From positions 21,212,116-21,276,115 of the forward strand of contig CALNVZ010000174.1 of assembly GCA_940671915.1 (NCBI GenBank): a stretch of DNA of 64,000 nt, given 5' to 3'. The notes below the pieces were generated by a model. That model worked only from the letters and a program-made list of their open reading frames with translations, had not been told where the DNA came from and searched no databases. A program made the position numbers and the translations under genes. The DNA comes from Paracentrotus lividus (taxonomy: Eukaryota > Echinodermata > Echinoidea > Camarodonta > Echinidae). This document shows, piece by piece, positions 10,667 through 21,789 of the stretch (its first letter is position 1; each line of letters begins with the position of its first letter).

Positions 10667-12006
10667 CTGATCTAGAGGTGCTGTGGTCTGCAGTAAAGTT
10701 CTCCTCCATATAAATAAAATTCGGTGCATGGGGACAGGAAAACTCTGAGGCAACGTGCGGTTTATCAGATAATAAGTCAAAGTATTGTGCCAGCCCATAT
10801 CTAAATCCAAGTCTCGGTCAAGAACCCATGTCCTTGCGACTCTTGATACGGTGGTATCAGGGTGTATTGATTAATTCCAATCATCATACATAACAAAGTA
10901 CTTGATGATCCTCCCGGGGGGTCACTCACCCACATGTTGTGCCTACGCATGCGTGCCCCAAAAAGCGTCGAAAAGGGTCTGTTTTCAGCCTTTCGAAGGC
11001 GTCGACGCTTTCCTAAAATAGGGGTGTTTGTAATTCAATCGCCATTTTCATAAAAAAAGGGTGTTTTCACGGAAATGCTGTTTTGGGGGCCAAAATTTCC
11101 GATCCGTGTTACGCCATTAGGGGCTGTGTTCAGCAGAAAAATGGCTGTTTTGGGGTTCAAATTCACAGGGTTTACCGCCATTCTAGGCGGTATTTTTTTC
11201 CCACGCATCCTATAGACGAGTCTGACGTCGAAAAGGGGTGCAAATTTGACTTCATGCAATGAGACGTTTAGGGTCCATTTTCAGGTGCGGGGACACGCAT
11301 GGTACAGGTAGCACTTTTTTTTTTTTTTTTTTTTCTTTCCTTTTCGCAGATGACCCCCACCCCCCCCGGTGATGATCCTCTGGAGGAAATTCGTTCTGTA
11401 CGTATACCATGGACATTTCTGGTCGAAATGCAGGATTAACATACCCTAACGAAACTGGGAGACGGAATGCTTAGGTCTCAAACATATTAACTTGATTTTC
11501 TTACTGTGATTCATGTTGCGTTCAAGAAGAGCCTTGATGAACACGGCCACACTTCCAAACCTATCCATGTGTGATGGCATCAATATCTTCCAGCTGTTTC
11601 ACATGTCAAGGTTGAGAAGAACACCCTCACAATCTTCATCAAAGGTCTCACTCAACAAAGAAAGAAATGCATTAAACTGATTGTGTTCCGCCTCATCAAA
11701 GGCCAATGCATTCACACGATAGAACATGTCATGCACTTCTTCTTGAACCGGACTTATAACGGTGGTTGAAGATGAGGAAAGAGAAGTTGGAATACTTGGG
11801 ATCATGGCCCGATGTTCGTAAGCCCTGCTGATGAGATTGTTACATTATGACCTCTTTGAACACGAGACCTTCTCCTACAGCAGCCCCTGCCAGGAAAATG
11901 ACTCCCTCACGCGCATATCGGTGATATCAAGATGTTTGAATTCAATACAGCAGAGGGAATACCAACAAAACCAAAGCAAGATAGCTAGAGACGCGTAAAT
12001 ACCCAT
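10667..12006 (-). pseudogene. UGT-A exon 1, split by a transposon
   Basis: Reading from the start: signal peptide, FKHLDITD, then a frame change before a region matching FLAGAAVGEG, the segment HDMFYRVNALAFDEAEHNQF, CEGVLLNLDM and an in-frame stop. The copy of UGT-B exon 1 resumes on the far side of the element at 10,912-11,369 and ends TAPLDQ at a GTATAC donor. Several single-base shifts are needed to keep alignment with UGT-B. Confidence 0.82.
10912..11369. mobile_element. Non-autonomous DNA transposon in UGT-A exon 1, 9-bp target duplication
   Basis: Ends TCCCGGGGGGTCACTC and ACCCCCACCCCCCCCGG are inverted G/C-run repeats. TGATGATCC occurs on both sides (10,903-10,911 and 11,370-11,378), and UGT-B exon 1 has no such sequence at this place. 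Interior shares long stretches with the copy at 21,376-21,781, such as TGCGTGCCCCAAAAAGCGTC. No open frame. The 8-9 bp duplication suggests the hAT superfamily. Confidence 0.88.
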
Positions 12007-12764
12007 GTTATCAACAGTTGAAATCCGCTTTCAAAACGTAATATGAAAATAATGAATCCACCACCAACCACTTCGATATTGCTACCAAAAATAAATGGTT
12101 TTCAAGAATCAAGAGCAGCTGACCGAACCCTATTAAAATGCCTTATTTATTCATTTATCATTGATGTATTTCGAACTTTGACTACATAATATTCGGCAAT
12201 ACGGTACAAAGTTCTTTTGTTAATGTCTATTAATCAATCATAGAAGTAATAATAATGATAGTAGTACCTAATAAAACATATGATTTGTATTGCGCCAAAC
12301 CACTCTGCGGAGTGCTCGAGGCGCAATGGAGAAAAGGAGGAGAGAAGGAGAGAGGAGAAGTACTCATACAAAAGGTAGGCCCAACACATAAATTCTATAA
12401 ACCAAAGTAATCGAGGTATAAGAAAAACATTTAAATAAGCAATACTGGATAAAGCCTGAGTTTGCTACAAAAAAAAATGTTTATGGCTAATAATAGTAAA
12501 ATATATAAAAACTAGTCATAACAGTCTCGAGTAAAAGAATGACATCGACGTATGAGGGTCTTGGCGGATCTTGATATAAATACATACAGACTCGATCAAC
12601 AATAACGGACAGTCGGGGGAAAAAATTTAGGAATTAAATCTTCTCAATGATTCGTGTATGTGGTACCCTTATTAAAGCAAAATATTTTTCTCTGCTGATG
12701 CACTTTGTTTCTAATAACTTCCTTTTAGAGAACAAAAGTAATGCTAATTTTTTTATTGAAGACA

Positions 12765-13040
12765 TAATCTCACTTCGCGGAAATTACTTTGAAAACAACA
12801 TTGAAGACGGATTCGGAGACGTCGGGGAGACGTTCTCCGAGACGTTTCATGAGTCGCGGACTATTTTGAGACGGTTCTTTGAAACTCTTTGAGACTGTTT
12901 TGAAAATTGTCGCGGAGACGTCTCTTAAAGAACGCGACGGAATCGTTCCGCGACAGATAAAAAATATTAGATATACTTTTTATCTGTCCGCGGAAACGAT
13001 TCCGTCGCGGAGATGTCTCCGCGAAGTGAGATACCACCCT
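12765..13040. mobile_element. Short element with GTCGCGGAGACG core and long hairpin
   Basis: Ends AATCTCACTTCGCGGA and TCCGCGAAGTGAGAT are inverted. At 12,932-13,001 a nearly perfect hairpin with 30-bp arms (CGCGACGGAATCGTTCCGCG then ACAGATAAAAA) surrounds an AT loop. Same family as the next element. Confidence 0.65.
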
Positions 13041-13246
13041 TAAAGGCCTTACCCATTGGACGAGATCGTTGTTGCGGACAAACTGGCGATCTTGTTATTG
13101 TGAGGTGGTAGCAAGTTGTGTTGAAGCCTAGCGTAGATTATAGTCGTTTATGTAGGTTATAATCGCCTTTTTTTAAGGCCGAACTTTTTACAATAGAATA
13201 TCAGCTTGTCGCCACTAACGATCGCCGCCGCTGTGGACAGCCTTTT

Positions 13247-13388
13247 AGGGTGATATCCCACTTCGTCGGCAACTACTTTGAAACAAATCTGAACGGATTT
13301 CGGAGTCGTCGCGGAGACGTCTCCGAGACGTGTCTAATACTTTTTATCCCGTCGCAGAGACATCTCCGCGAAGTGAGATACCACCCTA
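13247..13388. mobile_element. Short copy of the AGGGTGGTATCTCACTTCG element family
   Basis: Ends AGGGTGATATCCCACTTCG and CGAAGTGAGATACCACCCT are inverted, with TA at each border. Interior GTCGCGGAGACGTCTCCGAG matches the element at 12,765-13,040 and the middle of the 8,656-9,647 element. Confidence 0.7.
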
Positions 13389-14450
13389 ACTCTGTATTAC
13401 AGTTCATTTTGGGCGCTTTCATTCGGAACCTAAACAAAGGCAGGGGCACGGCGTGCGCAAAATGAATTTTAAATGGATTGTAGAAAACTACATCATTTTT
13501 TAAAAGATCTACAGCACCAAATGAAATGGGAAAAAAAAATGCAGAAGAAAGGTTATTTTTCTGCTTCACAATGGAAATATCAAGCATTACCAAGGTTGTG
13601 ATCTTATCTTCATACAATAAAAAACTGTTTTCCACACGGTACCGATTTATTGACAGTATGACAACGTGCTCGAGAGATAAGTAAACCTAGGCCACAGTGT
13701 TGCTCGGGAGGAGATGATCTAGCTAAAATGCATCAACTAATGCTAGAATTTTCTAATTCAACAAACTTAAACACAATATAATAAGAGTTGCTAAAGTGAT
13801 CAATTATTTATTATCGATAAGTCATTAAATAATATATGAACACGGCATAGATTAGTGGATCTAAATATTCAAACATATATGCGAAAACCGACGTACTATG
13901 ATTACCAGTGGTGCCGACATTTCGACAATATAAATTGATTGAACTCCCTCCCCTAATTCTGGCAGTCAACTATACACGTACTTTGTTCCCAATTTCTCCG
14001 GGAAAGGAGTGTATTTTAGGGCTCAGGTAGAGAGGAAAAAACCTATTTTTAAATAGACGTAATTTTCAATTTTTTAAGGAAAAATAATAGGGTACCCTAA
14101 TATGGTCCAAAACCTATTAAAATGGGAATAATTTTGCAGCTCCCCCTCCAAACGCCTGTAGTATTTATTTATTATTTATTTATTTTATTTATATTCATTT
14201 TATTTTTATTTTTATTTTTTTTTGTCTTTCGTATTTTATCATACTGTCCAAATTAGCAAGCACAACATGGATAGATGATAAGAAAAAAAATTAAGATTAA
14301 AAATTTATTTGAAAATAGTTCATTATCTGTAATCAAAATCATGATACTCAATTTAAAAGTAGTAAAATTGAATATTATCATTATGTTATAACCTAATAAA
14401 AATACTCGGGTTTAAAAAAAAAAATTCATTCTTTCTTAGATTTGGTAGGC

Positions 14451-14719
14451 CTATTTGTGAAAACAAATCGATAGCAGTGGGAAATACAAAATCGTAAACT
14501 GACAATGTGAAATGATAAGTGCGACACAGATAATTGCCAAAAAGCAATGCAAGACATCTAGCATGTTGCGTTGTATGAAGAGAGTTCCAGAGCAGGGGAT
14601 TTGAGGTAGGATCCGCCAAACTCGATCACTGTATCAACCCAGAAATGCAGCGCGTTTCTCTCCAGTCATTACATCATTGTTGAATGATTGACGAAACTTG
14701 CTTAGCAACCTGTGTATCC
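14451..14719 (-). pseudogene. UGT-B exon 4
   Basis: Matches UGT-A exon 4: YTQVAKQVSS, FWV, SPALEL, then RNMLDVL and a hydrophobic helix ending at TAG 14,451-14,453. Extra bases occur near QVSSII and AAF, and one base is missing at about 14,579-14,587. Acceptor TTTTGCAG. Confidence 0.8.
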
Positions 14720-15228
14720 CTGCAAAATTGGAAAATGAAAGAATTCAACAGAATGATAATAGCTAAAAGCATATCATTTTGTTTTCCCCTTAGCCCTCCG
14801 TTAATCAATAGGCCCTACTCTTTTATTGTCAACTGGATAAATTATAACATCTTACAATATCAAATAATATGAGATTTTATCTATCCCTAAGTACAAATGT
14901 ACCTATCTGATACTTAAACTGTTTCTGATATTATTGTCTGCATATTTTCACTTAGAATTGTTCCAGAAATAAGTAAATGATATACATGTAATAGTCTTAT
15001 AATATTGTGAAAATACATGGTCTCCAATATTACCTGGCGGCTGCAATTATAATCCAATGGGAAACGTTTATTAAGGAAGGATATTACAAAATGATTTTTT
15101 GAGAAAAATGAAATTAATTTGACGAAGAATACAATATTGCTGATCCTGCCTGACATAATAAGTATGCTGCATTCTGACCATTGAAATAAGTCTCTTACTA
15201 ACTTAACCGCTATTGACCGCCTCAGGAA

Positions 15229-17230
15229 TAAATAAACACAAAACAAAAAGAAAGTTCCCCTATTCAGATATCAATAATTTTTGAACCAGGAGGAATTTAA
15301 AAATCTAAATTAATGTCCATGTAGGGAATTTAATTAGCTACCACTAGGACCGAATTTTAGGAAAATTCAATAGTCATGCTTCATGATTAATGGTTGAATC
15401 CAAAATGTCATTTTTTTGAAAAGTTCACAAGCCTAAAATCACCAATTTGATTCTGGAATCGCACCCATTTTCAGATTTTAAACATTACACGTCAGAATGT
15501 ATGCAAAACGTGATTCCCAAGCATACGGAAATAAAATTTGCGTCAAAATTCACTTGAGTAGGCATGCAAGCAAAAATTGCCCAAACTGCGATTTTTACTT
15601 CTTTGCCATAGTATAATCGATCAAATGTGAGGAATTCCTGTTTTGGAAGTGTATGTAACAAATATCCATCCATTCACGCGTTGACTAACCCATCAATCAA
15701 CCAAAAAAATGCATTTTTGAATTACAAAGAGTCATTGTAGTAATTTTATGCACTAGAAAAGCATCTCAATAACATTTTTTGGGTTTTATTTATATTCTTT
15801 GGGCACGTGTCAATGATCCTATGGCATTTATTTCCAAAATTCATGCTTCAATGGAGCCGTGAGACTGGAGAAGCCCTTTTCTCACGCACGGACTAAAATC
15901 AAATTCTTACTTTGATTGAATATAACAATTCTTGTTGGGAGTACGTTTGAATTATTTTCACAAAAAATCCCGATGTTTCACGCCTCAGTGGGCACAAGAA
16001 CAAGACTCATGGTAAGATAGAAGAAATTTTCGAGGCTTCATCACTGGTTCAGTACTTTTCGATACGTAATTGATATCAAGATCATGGAAGTTGAAAGCTA
16101 CTAGTGCCACAGTTGCAGTGACCATAACTCACGGTAGACATTAACCAATAATCATCAATGAAATTGGCTTAATTTCACGTTTGTCGAGGTATTGATTCCT
16201 TCCTCCCATTGACTTTTATGTACAGAGTTTAAACAAAGGGTTTAACAAAAGTGAAATCTTGGCATATTTTAAATTGTCCATTTTTTGTCCATATTGACTG
16301 TAATTATTGTATGAAACTTTGCACATAGCATCAACTGGTCATCTAACTAACCATAGTCAGGTACTCAAATTAAACGTATTCCAAAAGTCACTGAACCAGT
16401 GACGAAGCCTTGAAATCTTTCTTCTTATTTTCAATGATCTTCTTCGTATCTTGTGCCCACTGAGGCGTGAAAAATCGGATTTTTAGAAAATAAAACCAAA
16501 AAGTACTCCCCGAAAGAATTGTTATATTCAATCAAAGTAAGAATTGCTGAAATAATATTCCGTACGCTGAGAAAAAAGGAGCTTTTCTAGCCTCACGTGC
16601 TCACTGAGCATGAATTTTTGAATAAATCAGCAATTATGATCATTGCACCGTGCCACAAAATAAACAAAAAAATGTTATTGAGATGCTATTATCTATGTCT
16701 ATAACTTACTACACTGACTCTCGAATTACTAAAATGGCCATTTTTTTGGTTGATTGATGGACGTTCACTTTCAACCGTACAATGGTATGGTTATTGTTGC
16801 ATACACTACAATTCCCTCCAATTGATCGATTATACATAGGCCAAAAGAAGTCAAAGATCGCAGTTTGGGCAATTATTTGCTGCATGCTCACTCAACCGTA
16901 AGATTTTGACGCAAATTTCGTTTCCGTATGTTGGGAGCACGTTTGCATACATTATACATGTAAATTGTTTAAAATCTGAAAATGTGTCCGAATATCATTT
17001 GAATCAAAGTTTGTATTTAAGGCTTGTGAACTTCAAAAAATGACATTTTTGCATTCAACCATATATCATGAAGCCATGACTTGATGATTTTTCGCTAAAA
17101 TTCCGTCCTATGGTAGCTAATCAAATTCCCTACATGGACATATAATCAGATTTTTAAAATTCCTCCTGGTTAAAAAATTATTGATATCTGAAATAGGGGG
17201 ACTTTCTTTTTGTTTTGTGTTTATAAATAA
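15229..17230. repeat. About 2-kb inverted repeat (arms about 845 bp) in UGT-B intron 3
   Basis: Left arm to about 16,075, right arm from about 16,365. Matching words in inverted order include ACACAAAACAAAAAGAAAG, CAGATATCAATAATTTTT, ACCAGGAGGA, TAGGGAATTT, ATTGAATATAACAATTCTT, CACGCCTCAGTGGGCAC and TCACTGGTTCAG. No transposase frame and no clear target duplication. A transcript through it would fold into a very long hairpin. Confidence 0.85.
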
Positions 17231-17446
17231 ATTTGATACATTTGACCGAGGGACGTCACCTTCTCATGAAAATGACATCATCCAGGTAATCGTGGTAGGT
17301 CATTCATTTTGTCAAATTACCTTTCTTTATTCCTTTTATAATGATAATAATCAATTCGTTTTATTACCAGGATAGCCACTTCAGTTCTGAAAACTGTTTC
17401 CCCCTGCGGTCATGCTAAACATGATGTTATTTAGTTATATTACCCC

Positions 17447-18231
17447 CAGAGGCGGGGAACGCAATTTGAAAGTGGGGTCACGATGGAAAAGGTGGGCACT
17501 TGAGACAAGGGCTTTAAAAGAAAAGCATTTCAGATAAGTAGAGGTAGGCAGAAAATTTGCCCTTAAATTTGTGCTTTAAAAAATTTCAATGGCTTTGATT
17601 TGTTAATGAAAACAAAAAGAAATGCGAAGCGCAAAGCGGAGCCGAAATTTTGAGATAATTGTTCATTATAGACACTATTTGTATCCGCAGCGCGATAGCG
17701 CGAAGCTGAAATTTTTTGCTGAAAATTAACCTGAAAATTAACCTACTGAATATCTGCGAGCCGAAAGTTTTGAGCTCAAAAATGGATTAATTGTGCATTA
17801 TATACCCTATTAAATATCCGCGAAGCTCGAGTTGAAAATTATGAGCTTAATAATGGAGTTAGACCCTGTTTATGTATCTGCGAGGTCGAAGAGTGAGCCG
17901 AAAATTTGAGTTCAAATTTGGAGTTATATGTGCATTTTAGAACCCTTAGGCCTATATGTATCGCGAGCGCGAAGCCGGGAGTTGAAAATTATGAAGCTTA
18001 AAAATTTGAGTTTATTGTTGCTTTATAGACCCTATTTAGTAGCGCGCAAAGGCTGAAAATTTGGGTTTAAAAGACATGGAGTAACAAGGGGCACTTTTTT
18101 TAATTAAAATGCCCCTTTTTAGTATAAAATGGCATTTTATTAGCTAAGAAAAGGGGCACTTTTAGGGTGGGATGAAAAAGTGGGGGTCACAGTGCCCCTG
18201 CCCCCTGCCCCCCTGGTTCCGCCGCCTCCTG
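17447..18231. mobile_element. Element with GAGGCGG ends and internal 75-95 bp tandem units
   Basis: Left end CAGAGGCGGGGAAC and right end GGTTCCGCCGCCTCCTG are imperfect inverted repeats, like those of the 4,613 element. From about 17,620 to 18,070 there are roughly six degenerate units built on CCGCGAAGC..GAAAATTTGAG..TTTATAGACCCTATT. No coding frame. Confidence 0.6.
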
Positions 18232-18290
18232 TCCCAAGTTCCTTGTGAAAAGGTAGTTTTTAGGTACATTTTTTTAAAGTCTTTGGTAAG

Positions 18291-18381
18291 ACTCAGCCGG
18301 GAATCGAACTACACGACCATCCCGTTCATGAAGCAAGAAAAGCTACCTTTTCACGGGCGCTCTAACCAAATCAGCTATCAT
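18291..18381 (-). repeat. tRNA-like sequence (SINE head or pseudogene)
   Basis: On the minus strand a box A-like TAGCTGATTTGGTTAGAGCG is followed by a box B-like GTTCGATTCCCGGC, in the order and spacing of a tRNA with a long variable or intron-like segment between. Anticodon stem candidates CCCGT/ACGGG enclose a 28-base loop. Acceptor stem is poor, so not a functional tRNA. Confidence 0.5.
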
Positions 18382-18502
18382 GTCCTTTCTCGGATATATT
18401 TGATAGAAAATCATAACAGACCAATATGAAAAGATAAAACGTGTATATTAATAACATTATGCGGATTCTAACTCAATCTAACTCACAGATGATAAAACTT
18501 AC

Positions 18503-18720
18503 TTTGGATCATTGGTGACGTCATTGATTGTTCGTAAATGACATCAGCGCTGAGTGTGAGCTTTTCAATTTTTCTCCCCTGCCTCGCGCCTCGACCCTGG
18601 CTGCGACGTCGTACTGGTCGCCAAATGAGAGGGATGATGATCATGGGTACACCATGGTAACAGGCCTCTTGGAACCATTGTTACCCCCATGGGTCATGAT
18701 AAGACGAACTTGGGATGAAC
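18503..18720 (-). pseudogene. UGT-B exon 3, broken UGT signature
   Basis: Aligns base for base with UGT-A exon 3 but shows about five single-base length changes in 218 bp, breaking the frame on both sides of THGGNNG and again at GDQYD. Acceptor ATATTAG, donor GTAAGT. Confidence 0.85.
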
Positions 18721-19564
18721 CTAATATCAAAAATCAAATATCTAATCAGTTATTCAAGCATTATAGTCTACTCGTCAACTGATTATATTCATTCTGCGAA
18801 TACAGTTCCAAGACGTTAAACGAGAGAAAACATAAACGAATATAAAATAGATTGACAAATCTTTTTGAAGAAAAAGTTTGAATATATTCTTCCATATTAA
18901 GGCATTGGAGATGTTTTCTCAACCTCCCAGTTTCCAAAACGAAAGCAGAATTCATACATTTATATCTTTACTTTTTACTTAAACACACTTTTTGCCCACC
19001 GTAAGACAACTGTAATGGTATTCGTAAGGCATGTGAATCAAAATTGAATAGTGATATCGAATTCAGGGTGTCTCAGATAAAACGGAATCCAAATTGCTAA
19101 GTCGTTTTCTTCTGGGAATGCAAGCAAATACTAAAATATAATAAATGCATCGTCTTAAAAGTTCAATCTTTCTTTTTGCACATTGCCGGAAAAAAGGGAT
19201 GGTATTAACATTTCTTGTATGCTTTTGTTAAGTTCCATTCATCAAATTTCTCATTGATAGTGAATGCTAAGTGTTAACTCGTGCGATTCTAATAATTAGA
19301 TTGGCCCAAATCGGATTCGGCATTTAAATCAAAATCCTCTTGGTCATCTATGAGGGTGTGGCTTTTTTGCATTGTTTTAAGTTACCAAAAGAGGTAAAAA
19401 AATTAACTTTGATATGATGCGCAAATATTTCATTAATTGCTGCATTCCCTGAGAAAAATGACTACTATAATAATTATATTCGGGTTCCTCTCTTTCTGGG
19501 ATGCACTGTCTTATATTAGGCCTACACAGAAAAGTCAGTAAATACCAACTATAAATAAACTTAC

Positions 19565-19791
19565 CTAGAAGATCATTCTGCGGAACCCATGGTAACGCTT
19601 TCACATGTTGTGGTAACTCTTTCTCGGAAGTTCTTCAGTTGCCAATTATCTTATGAGGTAACTTTCGGAAAGCTTCTGCAAACATGTCGACAAACTCCGG
19701 TTGAAACTTAGAAGCTGATGGCAAAGTATGTGCCGAGGGTGAATACGATAACTCCTTCATCTCCTGAACTATTCACAAATTCTTCCAACTC
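19565..19791 (-). pseudogene. UGT-B exon 2
   Basis: Opens ELEEFVNSSGDEGVIVFTLG TY in one frame; then an extra base before SASKFQPEFVDMFAEAFRKL and three missing bases around IIWQLKELPEKE. Ends KALPWVPQNDLL at a GTAAGT donor. Acceptor GTCACAG. Confidence 0.85.
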
Positions 19792-20183
19792 CTGTGACGA
19801 AATGAAAAGAAAGTGACATGAAAGTCCAGTTCTGGGAGACTATGTGAGGTTACGGAGACAAACGACAGAGACACAACTGTATACCATTTATAGAGGTTTC
19901 TCATACCTTTTTTTTTTCCTCGTCAAAAAGATATTTTGTCGGTTTGAACATGAATTGTGTTCTATATGTTTATTTGTTTCACTTAAATAAATAATCAAAA
20001 TGGTCAAAGAAGTGAAGACATAAATTACGAGTTATTACCATCCACAGAAATTTCTGTGTTATCATCTAATACTCTATGATGATTTCTGCTTGTTATTTGG
20101 CCTGGGTAAATATTGACTGATCTATACATAGAGAGTGTGCATAGACAGAACAGTGTTTCATAAGAGATAACTGAGATAATCAC

Positions 20184-21068
20184 CTGATCTAGAGGTGCTG
20201 TTGGTCTGACAGTTAGTCCTCCTCCTATCAAAATAATATGGGTGACATCGGAACAGGAAGTCTGAGGCAAAGTGCATATTGATGAGATGTAGCTCGAAAT
20301 ACTTGTCAAATTCCAATAAAGTTAGGTAGAACTCCTGATCAAGACCCACATTCCTTGCTACCCTGTTATAAGTTGGTATGATGGTGTACTGAGCCAATCC
20401 GTATATCATACCGGAATAAAATAGTTGGTGAATCTCTGTAAGAAAGACTCTGTTCGAATAACCAGTGGACAGCTCTGGTTGAAATGCAGATTATAATAGA
20501 TCCGACAATCATTAATGTAACAGCATCTGGAAGGTTTGGATTAGAGAAATCATCTTGATTTCTTTGCTGTAATTCATGTTCCGTTCCAGAGCAGCCCTGA
20601 TCATCAGGCCGCACAACCAAGTCGGATCCATGACGATGACGTCAAAGACTTCCATCTGCTTCATCATGTCGACGTTGAGAAGGACACCCTCACAACATTC
20701 GCCCATCGTTTTGCTTAACAATGAAAAATAAATCAATCAGTTGTGATTCTGCATTATCAAACGCCATTGAGTTCAATTTGTAAAACATCTCATGCACATT
20801 CTGGACAGATGAAAGAGGGTGGTCGAATATGAGGAAAGAGAAGTTAGAATACTTGGGATCAGTGGCCCGATGTTCATACGCCCTGCTGATGAGGAATTGT
20901 TACATTATGACCTCTTTGAACTAGACCTTCTCCTACAGCAGCTCCTGCCAGGAAATGACTCCCTTCACCGTACATAGGTGATATCAAGATATTCGAAACC
21001 TAGGGCTGTAGCAGACGACAATAATGACAGGATCAACCGAGCATACAAGAAAATATTTGAAGATCCAT
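20184..21068 (-). pseudogene. UGT-B exon 1
   Basis: About 885 bp covering signal peptide and acceptor-binding domain, ending HIILIGG..TVRPTAPLDQ at a GTGATT donor. Frame must be changed at least four times, for example before FQPELSTGYSN and near 20,240. It is uninterrupted by insertions and serves as the reference that shows where UGT-A was hit. Confidence 0.82.
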
Positions 21069-21375
21069 CTCTGATGCTTGTCAAATCAAATCTCTGCTAA
21101 CATTTGCTGCACCGTCAGCTGTTATAACGTGCTATATTCAGCAACAGGTTCATCAGCTATAGGCCTGTACTAGTAGGCCTAACAATATTCCCCGGGTTAT
21201 TTCTTCATTGTTAATGACAACTAGATCAAATAGTTATTACGTCATTGCAAGGACGGTCAGTTGAGCTCATCATTTGATTGTTGCTTTTTAAGTAATTCAT
21301 AAAAAGCCTAAGTCTATCGTTACAGCAAATAAAAAGACAGAGACACAGATACAAAGTCCAATAAGATAGGCTCTC

Positions 21376-21781
21376 CCCGGGGGGGGGGTCACTCACCTTA
21401 TGATGTGCTACTCATGCGTGCCCCAAAAAGCGTCGAAAAAGGGTCTGTTTTCCAGCCTTTCGACGGCGTCGACGCTTTCCTTAAAATAGGGGTGTTTTTT
21501 CATTTCAGTCGCCATTTTCATAAAAATAGGGGTGTTTTTCAGCGAAAAATTGCTGTTCTAGGGTGACATTTTGTCGGTGTTTACGCCATTTAGGGTGTGT
21601 TTTCAGCGAAAATTGCTGTTTTGGGGGCAAAATTTACGGTGTTTACGCCATTTAGGGTGTTTTTCCAGTCTGACGTCGAAAAGGGTGCAATATTTGACTT
21701 CATGCAATGAGACGTTTAGGGTCCATTTTCAGGGTCGGGGACACGCATTGGGTAGCACTTTCTTAGGAACCCCCCCCCGGG
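21376..21781. mobile_element. Second copy of the CCCGGGGGG-ended transposon family
   Basis: Starts CCCGGGGGGGGGGTCACTC and ends CCCCCCCCCGGG, flanked by the 8-bp direct repeat AGGCTCTC (21,368-21,375 and 21,782-21,789). Shares most of its length with the element in UGT-A exon 1. Inside are two or three tandem sub-repeats around GTTTACGCCATTTAGGGTG. Confidence 0.88.
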
Positions 21782-21789
21782 AGGCTCTC

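Larger units (their letters stand above)
3309..12006 (-). pseudogene. UGT-A: UDP-glycosyltransferase-like pseudogene, four exons
   Basis: Exon 1 starts at ATG 12,004-12,006 with a hydrophobic signal peptide (MGIYASLAILLWFCWYSLCC), then the acceptor-binding half; exons 2-4 encode the UDP-sugar-binding half. Exon 3 carries the UGT signature core THGGNNGFQEACYHGVPMII with the donor-binding HGG and GDQYDVAARV. The family moves a sugar from a UDP-sugar to small lipophilic acceptors at the ER lumen, held by one C-terminal membrane helix. The copy is broken: a transposon sits in exon 1, and exons 1, 2 and 4 each show frame changes. It lies head-to-tail with UGT-B. Expression is not expected to give a full enzyme. 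Single-base breaks could partly be assembly error, but the insertion cannot be. Confidence 0.85.
12007..14450. other. Between UGT-A and UGT-B, no gene recognised
   Basis: Contains the two GTCGCGGAGACG elements, a GA-rich tract near 12,325-12,360 and a partial relative of the 7,623 element near 13,960-14,160. This would have to contain the UGT-A promoter; I see no clear TATA box. Confidence 0.55.
14451..21068 (-). pseudogene. UGT-B: UDP-glycosyltransferase-like pseudogene, four exons
   Basis: Second copy of the same four-exon gene in the same orientation, roughly 2.4 kb from UGT-A. Start ATG at 21,066-21,068 with a hydrophobic leader ending LSLLSSATALGFEYLDIT after one frame change. Exon 1 then gives FLAGAAVGEGLVQRGHNVT, AYEHRATDPKYSNFSFLIF, the long VHEMFYKLNSMAFDNAE segment and IYGLAQYTIIPTYNRVARNV. 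All four exons need single-base corrections to stay in frame, although nucleotide similarity to UGT-A is high. The ratio of indels to substitutions is unusually large, which leaves assembly error open as a partial explanation. Intron 3 holds a roughly 2-kb inverted repeat. Confidence 0.8.

Noticed and set aside
12932..13001. Hairpin considered as a microRNA precursor
   Set aside because: It lies within a transposon-like element with inverted ends and is too perfectly palindromic and GC-then-AT divided for a typical miRNA.
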